Shown in pieces: positions 51,878 through 60,479 of a stretch of 64,000 nt of DNA. This stretch comes from Candidatus Dormiibacterota bacterium (lineage in GTDB: Bacteria > Chloroflexota > Dormibacteria > Aeolococcales > Aeolococcaceae): positions 1 to 64,000 of the forward strand of contig DASXNK010000148.1 in assembly GCA_036495095.1 (NCBI GenBank), given 5' to 3'. Position numbers and translations under genes: made by a program. Under the pieces are notes generated by a model. The model was not told where the DNA came from. It saw nothing but the letters and a program-made list of their open reading frames with translations, and did no database searches. The first letter of the stretch is position 1. Each line of letters starts with the position of its first letter.

Positions 51878-52780
51878 ATGCAGGAACGGTTCCTCGACAC
51901 CGGCGGGCGCCGGCTGCGCTACCTCATCGGGGGGACGGGGCCTGCGCTGGTCCTGATGCACGGGTTCCTCGGGTCGGCCGAGAACTTCGAGACCTGGTTC
52001 GACGAGCTCTCCACCCGGCGCACCCTGGTGGTGCCCGACCTGCCCGGGTGCGGGGCGTCGTCGCCGCTGCCGGGGCGGCACACCTCGGCGGCGATCGCCG
52101 CCGCGGTCGAGCCGCTGATCGACCACCTCGAGCTGGGGCGCTTCGAGCTCGGCGGGCTCTGCCTGGGGTCGCCGGTGGCCTGCGCGATGGCGCGGCGGCG
52201 GCCGGGACAGGTGGGGCGGATGCTGCTCCACACCCCGCTGCTCGCCCCCGAGCTGGTGCGCCGCCGCTTCCACGTCCAGGTGGCGGCGATGACCGCGCCC
52301 GGGCTCTTCGACGGCGTCATCTGGCTGAGCCGGCGGCGGGTGGTCAGCGACCTCTACAAGCGGCTGATGGTCGAGGGCGCGGACGTCGACCGGCGCTCCG
52401 CCGAGGTGAACTTCGCCAACCAGTGCCGCGCCCACCCGCGGGCGTCGCGGGAGTGGCTGCGCGACGGGCTGCGGGTCCACGACGCCGGGCTGGTGGCGGC
52501 GCATCCCGAGCCGGTGCTGCTCATCGCCGCCGCCGGCGACAGGATCGTCGACAGCGAGGGGCTGCGGCTGCTGACCCGGGGCTGGGAGCGCTGCCGGCTG
52601 GCCCTGGTCGAGGACGCCGGCCACGGCTGGAACGAGGCCTACGTGCGCCGTCAGCTGGAGCTGCTCGGCGCCTTCCTCGACGGCCGTCCCCCGGCCGAGG
52701 ACGGTGGCCACCCGGGGACCCGGGCCGCCGGCCAGGAGGCGCTGCCCGCGGGCGGCCCGGGGGGAGCCCCCCCGACGTGA
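51878..52780 (+). CDS. Alpha/beta hydrolase with a cysteine at the nucleophile position
   Basis: 300 residues. The oxyanion segment LVLMHGFLGSAENFETWFDEL and DLPGCGAS are typical. At the nucleophile elbow the sequence is LGGLCLGSPVAC, so Cys replaces Ser, as in dienelactone hydrolase. Asp in AAAGDRIVD and His in DAGHGWNEAY complete a triad. The C-terminal ~40 residues are Pro/Gly-rich and probably disordered. CACAAT (51864-51869) lies 8 nt before the ATG, so an internal leaderless promoter may serve this gene and the oxidoreductase. Confidence 0.87.
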   Translation: MQERFLDTGGRRLRYLIGGTGPALVLMHGFLGSAENFETWFDELSTRRTLVVPDLPGCGASSPLPGRHTSAAIAAAVEPLIDHLELGRFELGGLCLGSPVACAMARRRPGQVGRMLLHTPLLAPELVRRRFHVQVAAMTAPGLFDGVIWLSRRRVVSDLYKRLMVEGADVDRRSAEVNFANQCRAHPRASREWLRDGLRVHDAGLVAAHPEPVLLIAAAGDRIVDSEGLRLLTRGWERCRLALVEDAGHGWNEAYVRRQLELLGAFLDGRPPAEDGGHPGTRAAGQEALPAGGPGGAPPT

Positions 52781-53934
52781 GCTCCGGCGAGCTTCCCGCC
52801 ACCGCCGGCTGCGTGATCATCGGTGGGGGGGTGGTGGGGTGCTCGCTCGCCTACCACCTCGCCCGCGGCGGGATGCGGCCGCTGCTGCTGGAGCGGGGCG
52901 AGCTCGGCGGCGGCTCCACCGGGCGCTGCGCCGGCGGGGTGCGCCAGCAGTTCTCCACCGCGGTGAACGTGCGCGTCAGCCGGCTGAGCCGGGCGATGCT
53001 GGAGCGCTTCCCCGAGGAGATCGGCGTCTCCGCCGAGCTGCGCCAGATCGGCTACCTCCTGCTCGCCAGCACCGAGGCCGAGGCCGCGCAGTTCGCCCGC
53101 AACGTCGAGGTCCAGCGCGCCGCCGGGCTGGGCGAGGTCGAGCTGCTCGACGTCGCCGGCGCCCTCGAGCTGGTGCCCGAGCTGCGCGCCGGCGACCTGG
53201 TCGCCGCCACCTGGTGCCCCACCGACGGGCTCGCCGGGCCCAACGAGGTGACCCTTGGCTACGCCGCCGCCGCCCGCCGCCACGGCGCCACGGTGCTCGA
53301 GGACATCGCGGTCACCGGGATCGACCTCGAGGGCGACGCGGTGGCGGCGGTGCGCACCACCCGCGGCCGGGTGGCCACCCCGCTGGTGGTCGACTGCGCC
53401 GGCCCCCATGCCGCGGAGGTGGCCCGCCTCGCCGGGTCGGCGGTGCCGGTGACCCCCTTCCGCCGCCACATCTTCCTCACCGAGACCTTCGCGCTCAGCC
53501 GGCCGGTGCCGATGACCGTCGACTTCCACACCTCGTTCTACCTCCATCCCGAGGGCGACGGCCTGCTGCTGGGGATGAGCGACCCCGACGAGCCCGCCTC
53601 CTTCGACACCAGCGTCGCCTGGGACTTCCTCGAGCACCTCATCGAGCACGCCACCTGGCGGCTGCCCGCGCTCGAGCGCACCGCCATCCGCACCGGCTGG
53701 GCCGGCCTCTACGAGATGTCGCCCGACCACCAGGGCATCGTCGGCGAGGCGCCGGGGCGGCCGGGGCTGTGGCTCTGCTGCGGATTCAGCGGCCACGGCT
53801 TCATGCACGGCCCGGCGATCGGCCACCTGCTCGCCGAGCGGCTGCTCGGCGGCAGCCCGGAGATCGACCTCACCCCCTACTCTCCGGAGCGCTTCACCGC
53901 CGGCGACGGCGAGCCGGAGGTTTCCGTGATTTAG
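52777..53934 (+). CDS. FAD-dependent amine/amino-acid oxidoreductase (DAO family)
   Basis: 385 residues; the GTG start overlaps the hydrolase stop (GTGA). The FAD Rossmann motif GCVIIGGGVVGCSLAYHLARGG is followed by LLERGELGGGSTGRCAGGVR. The C-terminal GWAGLYEMSPDHQGIVGEAP and CCGFSGHGFMHGPAIG are typical of sarcosine oxidase beta/glycine oxidase-like enzymes. It would oxidise a secondary or primary amine to an imine. Within the operon it may act before the aminotransferase on a larger amine. Confidence 0.9.
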   Translation: MSSGELPATAGCVIIGGGVVGCSLAYHLARGGMRPLLLERGELGGGSTGRCAGGVRQQFSTAVNVRVSRLSRAMLERFPEEIGVSAELRQIGYLLLASTEAEAAQFARNVEVQRAAGLGEVELLDVAGALELVPELRAGDLVAATWCPTDGLAGPNEVTLGYAAAARRHGATVLEDIAVTGIDLEGDAVAAVRTTRGRVATPLVVDCAGPHAAEVARLAGSAVPVTPFRRHIFLTETFALSRPVPMTVDFHTSFYLHPEGDGLLLGMSDPDEPASFDTSVAWDFLEHLIEHATWRLPALERTAIRTGWAGLYEMSPDHQGIVGEAPGRPGLWLCCGFSGHGFMHGPAIGHLLAERLLGGSPEIDLTPYSPERFTAGDGEPEVSVI

Positions 53935-53991
53935 AGCGTCTGCGACGACGGCGATTCTCGACGTCTTCGGACGATCTGGGATCATCGGTGC

Positions 53992-55239
53992 ATGGACGCC
54001 TGCCAGCCGCCCGCGCCCACGTCGCGGCGGGGCGTGCTGCCCCCGGTGCTGCGGGTCCGTCCCTTCCGCTGGTACTGGCTGGCGCAGTGGCCGGTGCTGA
54101 TCGGCACCTGGATGCAGATCGTCGCCCTCGGCTACTTCGTGTACCAGCTCACCCACAGCCAGACCGCGGTGGGCATCGTCGCCGCCGCCGACGGGGTTCC
54201 CGCGGTGGCGCTCTCCCTGGTCGGAGGCGCGGTCGCCGACCGCATCAGCCGCCGCCGGATCCTGCTCGTCACCCAGACGGTGCTCGGCGTCAGCAGCGGC
54301 GCGCTGGCGGTGCTGGCGCTGACCGGGCGTGCCTCGCTCGGCTCGGTGATCGCGGTGGCGCTGATCTTCGGCGCCGCCGACGCGGTCGACCTCCCCAGCC
54401 GCCAGGCGCTGGTCGCCGACCTCGTCGAGCGCGACCTGGTGGTGAGCGCCGTGGCCCTCGGCTCGGTGGCGATGAGCACCTGCCGGATCATCGGCCCCGC
54501 CCTCGCCGGCCAGCTCCTGGTGAGCGTGGGACCGGGGTACTGCTTCCTGGTGCTGGCACTCGCCTACCTGGTGCCGATCGCGGTGCTGCTCACCCTCGTG
54601 CCCGACATCCCGCCCCGGGTCCACTCCGAGACCGGGGTGGGTCGCGGCCTCCGCGCCGGCATGGCCGCGGCCGCCCGGGACCCGCTGGTGCGCTGTGTGG
54701 TGATCTGCGCCGCGGCGCTCTCCTTCTTCGGGGTGTCGTACATGCCGTACCTGCCGGTGTTCGCCAGCACCTCGCTGCACGGCGGCGGCGCCGAGCTCGG
54801 TCTCCTCTACAGCACCGGGGGGGTGGGCGGCCTCGCCGCCGGCCTGCTCATCGCCCGCCGCGGGCGGCCCGCCGCGCGGGTGTGGATGCTCGGCGCCGGA
54901 GGGGTGGTCTACGCCGCCGGGCTGGTGACCCTCACCCGGTCACACAGCCTGGCGCTGGCGCTGCCCGCGCTGGTGGCGATCAGCTTCGGCTTCCTGGCGA
55001 TGAACACGTCGATGAGCACCCTGCTGCAGACCGACACCGACCCGGCCCTCCGGGGGCGGCTGCTGGGGCTCTACACCACCACCTTCGCCGGGTTGCAGCC
55101 GCTGGGGACCCTGGTCTACGGGCTGGTGTCCCACCTGGTGCCGCTCTTCGACGCCATCGCCGCCGGCGCCGTGCTCGTCGGCCTGGCGGCGGTCTGGACG
55201 GCCACGCGTCCGGCGGTTCGCCACACCGCCCGCCGGTAG
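53992..55239 (+). CDS. MFS transporter (EntS/MFS_3-like)
   Basis: 415 residues, about 11-12 membrane helices. FRWYWLAQWPVLIGTWMQIVALGYFVYQLT opens the protein, and the MFS loop GGAVADRISRRRILL between helices 2 and 3 is clear. LRGRLLGLYTTTFAGLQPLG in the second half fits the MFS_3 group that exports siderophores or drugs. GATCAT ends 6 nt before the ATG, with TCGACG 16 nt further up, another possible leaderless promoter. Confidence 0.88.
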   Translation: MDACQPPAPTSRRGVLPPVLRVRPFRWYWLAQWPVLIGTWMQIVALGYFVYQLTHSQTAVGIVAAADGVPAVALSLVGGAVADRISRRRILLVTQTVLGVSSGALAVLALTGRASLGSVIAVALIFGAADAVDLPSRQALVADLVERDLVVSAVALGSVAMSTCRIIGPALAGQLLVSVGPGYCFLVLALAYLVPIAVLLTLVPDIPPRVHSETGVGRGLRAGMAAAARDPLVRCVVICAAALSFFGVSYMPYLPVFASTSLHGGGAELGLLYSTGGVGGLAAGLLIARRGRPAARVWMLGAGGVVYAAGLVTLTRSHSLALALPALVAISFGFLAMNTSMSTLLQTDTDPALRGRLLGLYTTTFAGLQPLGTLVYGLVSHLVPLFDAIAAGAVLVGLAAVWTATRPAVRHTARR

Positions 55240-55272
55240 CCGCGGCGGCGCGGGCCGCTACCATGCCGCCCG

Positions 55273-56283
55273 ATGGCCTCTCCACCCCGGCGGCGCCGCC
55301 GCCTCATGGTGCTCGTCCCGGTGGTGCTCGCCGCCGTCGCCGCCGGTGTGGTCGCCACCACCCAGCTGCTGGGCCGGGGCAGCACCACCCCTCCGCGCGG
55401 CCCGGTGGCCGAGGTCGCCGGGACCGGCATCCCCGCCGCCCTGTTCGACATCCGCCTGAACAGCGCGCTCACCGCCATCCGCCAGGCCGGCGGAGCCCCG
55501 CAGCCGGGCGACGCACCCTACCCGGCGTTCCTCGCGGGGGTGAAGCGGCGGGTGATGGAGAGCCTGATCGTCGACCGGGTCATCGCCGAGGAGGCGGGCT
55601 ACCGCCACAGGGCCGCCACCGACGCCGACGTCGCCGCCGAGCTGGCGGCGGACGCCCGTGCCGCCGGGGGGGACGCGCAGCTGGGGCGCCAGCTCGCCGA
55701 GGCCGGCGGCAGCCTCGACCAGCTCCGCGACGCCGTCCGCTCCCGCCTGAACGAGGAGCGGCTCCAGGACCTGTTCGCCTCCCAGCGCGCCGCCGACATC
55801 GAGGCCCGGCTGGCGGCGGGCGCCCAGTTCGAGACCCTTGCGCAGCAGCTCTCCGACGACGAGCGCTCGCGGCCGAGGGGCGGCGACCTCGGCGCCCTCA
55901 ACCTCGCCCAGCTGAGCGCCTCCGACGCCGGGTTCGTGGCCGCGGTGAAGGCGGCGCCGGGCGGGCGGGTGTCGGACCCGATCCGCGACGACGCCGGCTA
56001 CGAGATCCTCCGCCTCGACGGCCAGACCGCGACCTCCCGCAGCCTCCACCGCATCCTGGTGGCCGCGCCCCGTCCCTACACGGTGCGGGAGCGCCCGCCC
56101 TGGTTCGCCGCCGCCATCTTCCAGGCGATCCAGGAGGACTGCCAGGCGAGCCGGCTGCGGGTGCTGCTCGACGTCGGACTCCAGCCGTGCGCCCCGTCGA
56201 AGCCGGCGCCGGGCGCGGCGACGGCCAGCCCGGCGGCGCCGGCCCCCTCGGGGGCGGGGACGGGCTTCACCCCGCGACCCTAG
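55273..56283 (+). CDS. Membrane-anchored peptidyl-prolyl isomerase (parvulin/SurA-like)
   Basis: 336 residues. One N-terminal membrane anchor (VLVPVVLAAVAAGVVATTQLL) is followed by a SurA-type helical chaperone region (KRRVMESLIVDRVIAEEAGY). A parvulin domain follows (AGAQFETLAQQLSDDERSRPRGGDLGAL; GYEILRLDGQ). It acts outside the membrane on secreted proteins. The C-terminal ~70 residues are a separate Cys-containing segment with a Pro/Ala tail. TACCAT lies 8 nt before the ATG (leaderless candidate). thpR starts 11 nt after the stop. Confidence 0.85.
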   Translation: MASPPRRRRRLMVLVPVVLAAVAAGVVATTQLLGRGSTTPPRGPVAEVAGTGIPAALFDIRLNSALTAIRQAGGAPQPGDAPYPAFLAGVKRRVMESLIVDRVIAEEAGYRHRAATDADVAAELAADARAAGGDAQLGRQLAEAGGSLDQLRDAVRSRLNEERLQDLFASQRAADIEARLAAGAQFETLAQQLSDDERSRPRGGDLGALNLAQLSASDAGFVAAVKAAPGGRVSDPIRDDAGYEILRLDGQTATSRSLHRILVAAPRPYTVRERPPWFAAAIFQAIQEDCQASRLRVLLDVGLQPCAPSKPAPGAATASPAAPAPSGAGTGFTPRP

Positions 56284-56294
56284 CCGGAGCGCGG

Positions 56295-56873
56295 GTGCGC
56301 AGCTTCCTCGCCGTCGCCGTGCGCGAGCCCGCGCTGAGCTCGGCCGGCGAGCTGCTCCACGACCTCGCCGCCGCCGTCCCCGGGCGCGACTGCCGGTGGG
56401 TGCGCGGCGACGGCCTCCACCTCACCCTCCACTTCTTCGGCGAGCTCGACGAGGCTCGGGTGGGTGAGGTGGTCGCCGCGGTGGCCCCGGCGGCGGCCGG
56501 GTCCGCGCCCTTCCCACTGACCCTGGGCGGGCTGGGCAGCTTCCCGCGACGGGGCGAGCCACGGGTGCTCTGGCTCGGGGTGACCGGGGGCCTGGAGCCG
56601 CTGACGGCCCTCGCCGTCGACGCTCAGGCGCGGCTCCGGGCCGCCGGCTTCGAGATCGAGGACCGTCCGTTCTCCGCCCACTGCACCCTGGGGCGACCGC
56701 GCCCGGGATGGCCGCCGGGGGCGCGGGCGGCGTGGGCCGCGGCGGTCGCGGGCGAGCCGGGGCTGCCGCCGTTCGCGGTGGACCGGCTCGCCCTCTTCCG
56801 GTCGCGTCCCACGCCCTGGGGGGCCGAGTACGCGGTGGTCGAGGAGCTGGCGCTGGGCCCCGGAGGGGGCTGA
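56295..56873 (+). CDS. thpR: RNA 2',3'-cyclic phosphodiesterase
   Basis: 192 residues of the 2H phosphoesterase/LigT family. The two catalytic motifs are HLTLHFFGEL and HCTLGRPR (each His-x-Thr). RSFLAVAVREP at the start is the usual first strand. Hydrolyses 2',3'-cyclic phosphate ends of RNA in vitro; the cellular role is uncertain. The GTG start is at 56295. Confidence 0.92.
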   Translation: MRSFLAVAVREPALSSAGELLHDLAAAVPGRDCRWVRGDGLHLTLHFFGELDEARVGEVVAAVAPAAAGSAPFPLTLGGLGSFPRRGEPRVLWLGVTGGLEPLTALAVDAQARLRAAGFEIEDRPFSAHCTLGRPRPGWPPGARAAWAAAVAGEPGLPPFAVDRLALFRSRPTPWGAEYAVVEELALGPGGG

Positions 56874-56949
56874 TCACCCGCGATGCCGGGGCTGTGCCTG
56901 TGGCAAAGCCTGTGGATTGTGTGCACGAACCGGTGGGAGAGGGGCGATC

Positions 56950-57261
56950 TCAGTGATGGGTGTCGGGATTCGCCGGTGGTGCGTCGGGATCCTCCCGGCG
57001 CTCGTACTCGCCGGAGATGTCGCGGTCGAGCTCCTGCAGCACCCGCTTCGCCTTGTCGATCGGGCCGCGCCCCTCGGAGGCCTCCTCCCTGATCTTGTGC
57101 CCCAGCTCGCCCGGGCTCTGCGGGTTGAGCTCCGGGTGCTCCTCCTCCTCGAGCGAGGACTCGGAGGCGGTGGTGCCGTGGCGGGCGGCGAACTCCTCGT
57201 CGACGCGCTCCAGCGGGCCGCCGGTCGCGGTGCCCGTCCGGCGGTCGGGTGCCGTGCTCAT
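56950..57261 (-). CDS. Small acidic hydrophilic protein of unknown function
   Basis: 103 residues, no hydrophobic segment, no Cys. Rich in Glu, Arg, Pro and Asp, with one likely helix (GELGHKIREEASEGRGPIDKAKRVLQELDRDI) between disordered ends. Nothing in it indicates an activity. It stands alone between thpR and marR. Confidence 0.55.
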   Translation of the reverse strand: MSTAPDRRTGTATGGPLERVDEEFAARHGTTASESSLEEEEHPELNPQSPGELGHKIREEASEGRGPIDKAKRVLQELDRDISGEYERREDPDAPPANPDTHH

Positions 57262-57334
57262 GGCCGCACCTCCGTAGTGAGTGGCTCCTGCCTTTCATTA
57301 TAGCGAGGCTGTCATGTCAGGCCGGATGGGCCGG

Positions 57335-57796
57335 TCACTCGGTCCGCCCCCTGCGCTCCGCGCTGACCACCCGGTCGAGGGCGGTGCGGAGGACCCCGAC
57401 CTCGGCGCCGGAGAGGTGGCGGGCGAAGTGGGCCTCGATGCCGCGGAGGTGGACGGGGGCGGCGCGGCGGAGCGCCGCCCGGCCCGCCGGGGTGAGCACC
57501 GCGTTGGCGCCGCGTCCGTCGGAGGGGTGGGCCTCGCGGCAGACCAGCCCGGCCGCCACCATGCGGTCGACCAGCCGGGTCAGCCCGCTGCGGCTGAGCA
57601 GCACCGCGTCGGCGAGGTCGCGCATCCGCAGCCGCCCCTGGGGGGCGCCAGAGAGCTGGAGGAGGACGTCGTACCAGGCCAGCGGGAGGCCGCACTCGGC
57701 CTCGAGCTCGGCCCCGAGCCGGTCGACGACGGCGGCGTGGGTCTCGAGCAGCAGGCGCCAGGCGGCGAGGCGCTCGGGGTCGGGACGGCGGGCCAC
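57335..57796 (-). CDS. MarR-family transcriptional regulator
   Basis: About 153 residues. The winged helix is clear: YDVLLQLSGAPQGRLRMRDLADAVLLSRSGLTRLVDRMVAAGLVCREAHPSDGRGA. The wing has the Asp-Gly-Arg of the family, with dimerisation helices on both sides. By family it binds a palindromic operator as a dimer and is released by small phenolic or oxidising ligands. An 18-bp inverted repeat lies just upstream. Start GTG 57796 is preferred because TAGGAT ends 7 nt before it; ATG 57805 overlaps the box. The regulated target is unclear; the DUF4214 protein is divergent. Confidence 0.9.
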   Translation of the reverse strand: MARRPDPERLAAWRLLLETHAAVVDRLGAELEAECGLPLAWYDVLLQLSGAPQGRLRMRDLADAVLLSRSGLTRLVDRMVAAGLVCREAHPSDGRGANAVLTPAGRAALRRAAPVHLRGIEAHFARHLSGAEVGVLRTALDRVVSAERRGRTE

Positions 57797-57815
57797 CCCG
57801 CCCATCCTAGCATCG

Positions 57816-57833
57816 TCGTTGCAGGCACAACGA
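57816..57833. promoter_or_regulatory. Probable MarR operator
   Basis: TCGTTG-N6-CAACGA, a perfect inverted repeat of the size used by MarR dimers, lies 7 nt upstream of the putative -10 box (TAGGAT, 57809-57804) of the marR gene, where binding would block its own transcription. Confidence 0.6.
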
Positions 57834-57876
57834 TCGTGGCCGCGGGACGGAGGTCCCGACCGGCCGCCGCTGTCAC

Positions 57877-57904
57877 GGATCTGCGACGGCGCGGTCGCAG
57901 ATCC
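57877..57904. promoter_or_regulatory. 28-bp perfect palindrome
   Basis: GGATCTGCGAC and its exact complement are separated by 6 nt (GGCGCG). It lies 123 nt before the DUF4214 gene and could be an operator or a leader hairpin. No U tract follows on either strand. Confidence 0.55.
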
Positions 57905-58027
57905 TCCGACGGCGGATCGCGGAGCAAGAACTTGCGGCGTTTCGACGTTCCCACGAGGACGGAACCGGATTTCCGGGGCGAGACCCGTCTCCTCTGGACT
58001 CCCTCTCTTGCTTCAGCTGAGGACGTG

Positions 58028-59731
58028 ATGACCAAGCGCCTGACCCCCGCAACGACAACGGCGATCGGTGTGATCACCGTGTCGCTCCTTGCCGCCGGGG
58101 GATCCCGGCTGTTCGTGCCCTGGCACGTGGCGGCGGCCACCGCCGGCACGATCGCCATCGACAAGGCAGCGCTGCCGCCCGACGGCGTGTCGACGGCGGT
58201 GGTGACCGTCAGCAACGGCGCCTGCGGTGCCCTGCTCGGCATCGGAGCCGGCTCCGCGGTGGTGCAGGCCGACAACGGCGCGACCTTCTCGGCCTCGCAG
58301 ACCGGACCCTTCACCGCCACCGTCACCGTGCCCCTCGGCAGCAGCGGGCAGGCCCAGGTCCTGGTCCGGGCGACCAGCACCCCGGGCCTCCAGAACGTCT
58401 GGGCGACCTTCAGCCCCGGCACCCTCGCCGCCAACTGCACCGGCCAGACCGCGAACGCGCAGTTCACGGAGCTCGGTACCGCCGCCTCGGTCACCCTCGA
58501 CGCCCCGGCGCCGGCCCGCCTCCAGGTGTCGACCCCGACCACCAAGGCGCACGTCATCGCGCACGTGGCCGACGCCAGCTCCGGCCCCGTCCCCGGCGAC
58601 AAGGTCTTCCTGGTCCGCAACGGCGACCCCGCCAGCGCGGTCGCGATGACCGACGCCGGCAGCGGAACCTACACCGCGGACGTCGCGCCGGCCACCGCCC
58701 CGAAGAGCGAGTCACTGATCGCGGTCGACACCAGCACGAACCCGAACCTGCTGTCCCCGGCGCAGACGCTGAGCAGCGTCTCCAGCAACGCGGACTGCAC
58801 CCACCTCGGGCTGAAGTTCGCCCCGGCCGGCCTCACCGCGGACGGGACCAGCACCTCGACGGCGTCGGCCACCTTCGTCAACGGCACCGCGCCGGCGGCC
58901 GGCGAGCCGGTGACCTTCACCGCGGATCCCGGACTCAACATCACCGGGGCCTCGGCGGCCACCGACGCGGCCGGCGTCGCCACGGCGACGATCCATGCCG
59001 GCTACGCGGTCGGCACCAAGAAGGTGACCGTCACCTCGCCCAACTCGCTGATCTCCTGCAGCCAGACCGTGGCGATCAGCAACGGCACCGCCGGCACCAA
59101 GGACTCGGGCCAGCTCAGCCGCTTCATCTACCGCGCCTACAACGACGTGCTCCACCGCGTCGGCGAGGACCCCGGGGTCGAGTACTTCGGCAACTTCCTC
59201 ACCTTCGGCGGCTCGCGCGGCCAGGTCGCGCTCACCTTCACCACCACCACCGAGTACCTCACCAACGTGGTGAACGCCACCTACCAGACCTACCTCGGCC
59301 GCGGCGGCGATCCCGGCGGGGTCAGCTACTGGGTGGGCCAGCTCGAGAACGGCGGCACCACCGACGAGCAGCTCGCCGCCCTGTTCATCTCCTCGGACGA
59401 GTTCTACGCCACCCACGGCGGCACCGACGGCGGCTGGGTCGACGGCCTCTACCACGTCGTCCTCGGCCGCGCCCCCGACGCCCCGGGCAGGCAGAACTGG
59501 CTCGACGCCCTCCAGAACGGCTGGAGCCGCACCCAGGTCGCCTACTTCTTCACCGGCTCCACCGAGCAGCTGAACAACAAGGTGATCGGCTACTTCTCCA
59601 CCTTCCTCCACCGCGGCCCCGGCTCCATCGATGACGTGAACTACTGGGTCCACGCGATGCAGAACGGGGTCCACGACGAGAACGTGATGGCGGCCTTCAT
59701 CGGCTCGCAGGAGTACTACGACAGGTCCTAG
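58028..59731 (+). CDS. Secreted Ig-like and DUF4214-repeat surface protein
   Basis: 567 residues. A signal sequence (AIGVITVSLLAAGGS...) is followed by three Ig-like regions (about residues 40-125, 155-245, 265-345; Big_1-like, with FTATVTVPLG and GVATATIHAGYAVG). From ~360 to the end come four DUF4214-type units of ~50 residues, each with a Y-x-x-x-L-x-R turn followed by G-x-x-(Y/N)W and a helix ending in S-x-E. DUF4214 often occurs in S-layer-like or secreted enzymes as a binding module. Start ATG 58028; GTG 58025 directly precedes it. A large hairpin follows the stop. Confidence 0.82.
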   Translation: MTKRLTPATTTAIGVITVSLLAAGGSRLFVPWHVAAATAGTIAIDKAALPPDGVSTAVVTVSNGACGALLGIGAGSAVVQADNGATFSASQTGPFTATVTVPLGSSGQAQVLVRATSTPGLQNVWATFSPGTLAANCTGQTANAQFTELGTAASVTLDAPAPARLQVSTPTTKAHVIAHVADASSGPVPGDKVFLVRNGDPASAVAMTDAGSGTYTADVAPATAPKSESLIAVDTSTNPNLLSPAQTLSSVSSNADCTHLGLKFAPAGLTADGTSTSTASATFVNGTAPAAGEPVTFTADPGLNITGASAATDAAGVATATIHAGYAVGTKKVTVTSPNSLISCSQTVAISNGTAGTKDSGQLSRFIYRAYNDVLHRVGEDPGVEYFGNFLTFGGSRGQVALTFTTTTEYLTNVVNATYQTYLGRGGDPGGVSYWVGQLENGGTTDEQLAALFISSDEFYATHGGTDGGWVDGLYHVVLGRAPDAPGRQNWLDALQNGWSRTQVAYFFTGSTEQLNNKVIGYFSTFLHRGPGSIDDVNYWVHAMQNGVHDENVMAAFIGSQEYYDRS

Positions 59732-59760
59732 GCCACAGGCCGACGGGCGGCGGGCGGCGG

Positions 59761-59805
59761 GTGCCGCCTCCCCGGCGAGCTCGGGCTCGCACGGGGAGGC
59801 GGCAT
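59761..59805 (+). terminator. Large hairpin after the DUF4214 gene
   Basis: A 14-bp outer stem (59761-59774 with 59792-59805, one G-U) continues into an inner GCGAGC/GCTCGC stem with one bulge. It lies 30 nt past the stop. No U tract follows. The rest of 59732-60028 shows no coding or motif signal that I can support. Confidence 0.5.
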
Positions 59806-60028
59806 CGCCGTGTCCGGGGACCGGAGGGCCGGGCGGGGGACGCGCGGCGCTGACGACGGCTCGTCCCTCCGACCCAGCGGAGGGGGCTTCCGAGGCGTCT
59901 CGACCTTTGCAGCCCGGTCGGGCGCCGTCGAGGAAGTGCCGTCTCAGGGGGGTGGCGGCCGCGCGTCCCTACATGAGAAGACAGCGGACACGGCCCGGTG
60001 TTGCAGCCGGGCGGCGCCGTGACCGCCG

Positions 60029-60457
60029 TCAGCCGGCGGCGTCACCCGGGGGCAGCTGCCGGCGCAGCGCCCGGGCGTGGCCGCCCTCCGCCGCGGCGAG
60101 CAGGTCGAACCATGCGGCCACCCCGGTGAGGCCCTCCTCGCGGGCGACCTGGGCATAGCGGGGGAACATCTCGGCGTGCTCGTAGGTCTCGGTGCCGAGG
60201 GCGTTGCGGAGGTTCTCGTCGGTGCTGCCCATCGGGGCGCCGCTGACCGGGTCGCCGGTCTCCTCGAGGATCTCGAGCAGGCCCAGGGCGTGCCCGGTCG
60301 AGCCCTCGGCGAGCCCGCGGAGCACCGCCGCGGCCTCCGACCAGCCCTCGATGTCGGCGCGACGGGCGAAGTGCAGCAGGCGCCGGTTGGCGGCCGCCTC
60401 GCGGGCGAAGGCGGTGCGGAGCCCCGCCTCGGTGCGGCTGTCGCGCAGTCCTGCCAT
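60029..60457 (-). CDS. Rubrerythrin-like ferritin-fold protein with an incomplete metal site
   Basis: 142 residues. Helices follow the rubrerythrin pattern: AFAREAAANRRLLHFARRADIEG, ETYEHAEMFPRYAQVAREEG and a closing EGGHARAL (an intact E-x-x-H). In the first half the matching E-x-x-H reads STGH, so one bridging Glu is missing. There is no rubredoxin tail. A role in peroxide or iron handling is likely by family, though the diiron site may be altered. TACTGT ends 7 nt before the ATG. It follows the Rieske gene by 22 nt. Confidence 0.72.
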   Translation of the reverse strand: MAGLRDSRTEAGLRTAFAREAAANRRLLHFARRADIEGWSEAAAVLRGLAEGSTGHALGLLEILEETGDPVSGAPMGSTDENLRNALGTETYEHAEMFPRYAQVAREEGLTGVAAWFDLLAAAEGGHARALRRQLPPGDAAG

Positions 60458-60479
60458 GGCCCACACAGTAGCTCCCGGG

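Noticed and set aside
52704-56873. Open frame of about 1,390 codons over the oxidoreductase, MFS and parvulin genes
   Set aside because: It is an overlapping frame caused by high GC; only the final part from 56295 (thpR) has protein motifs.
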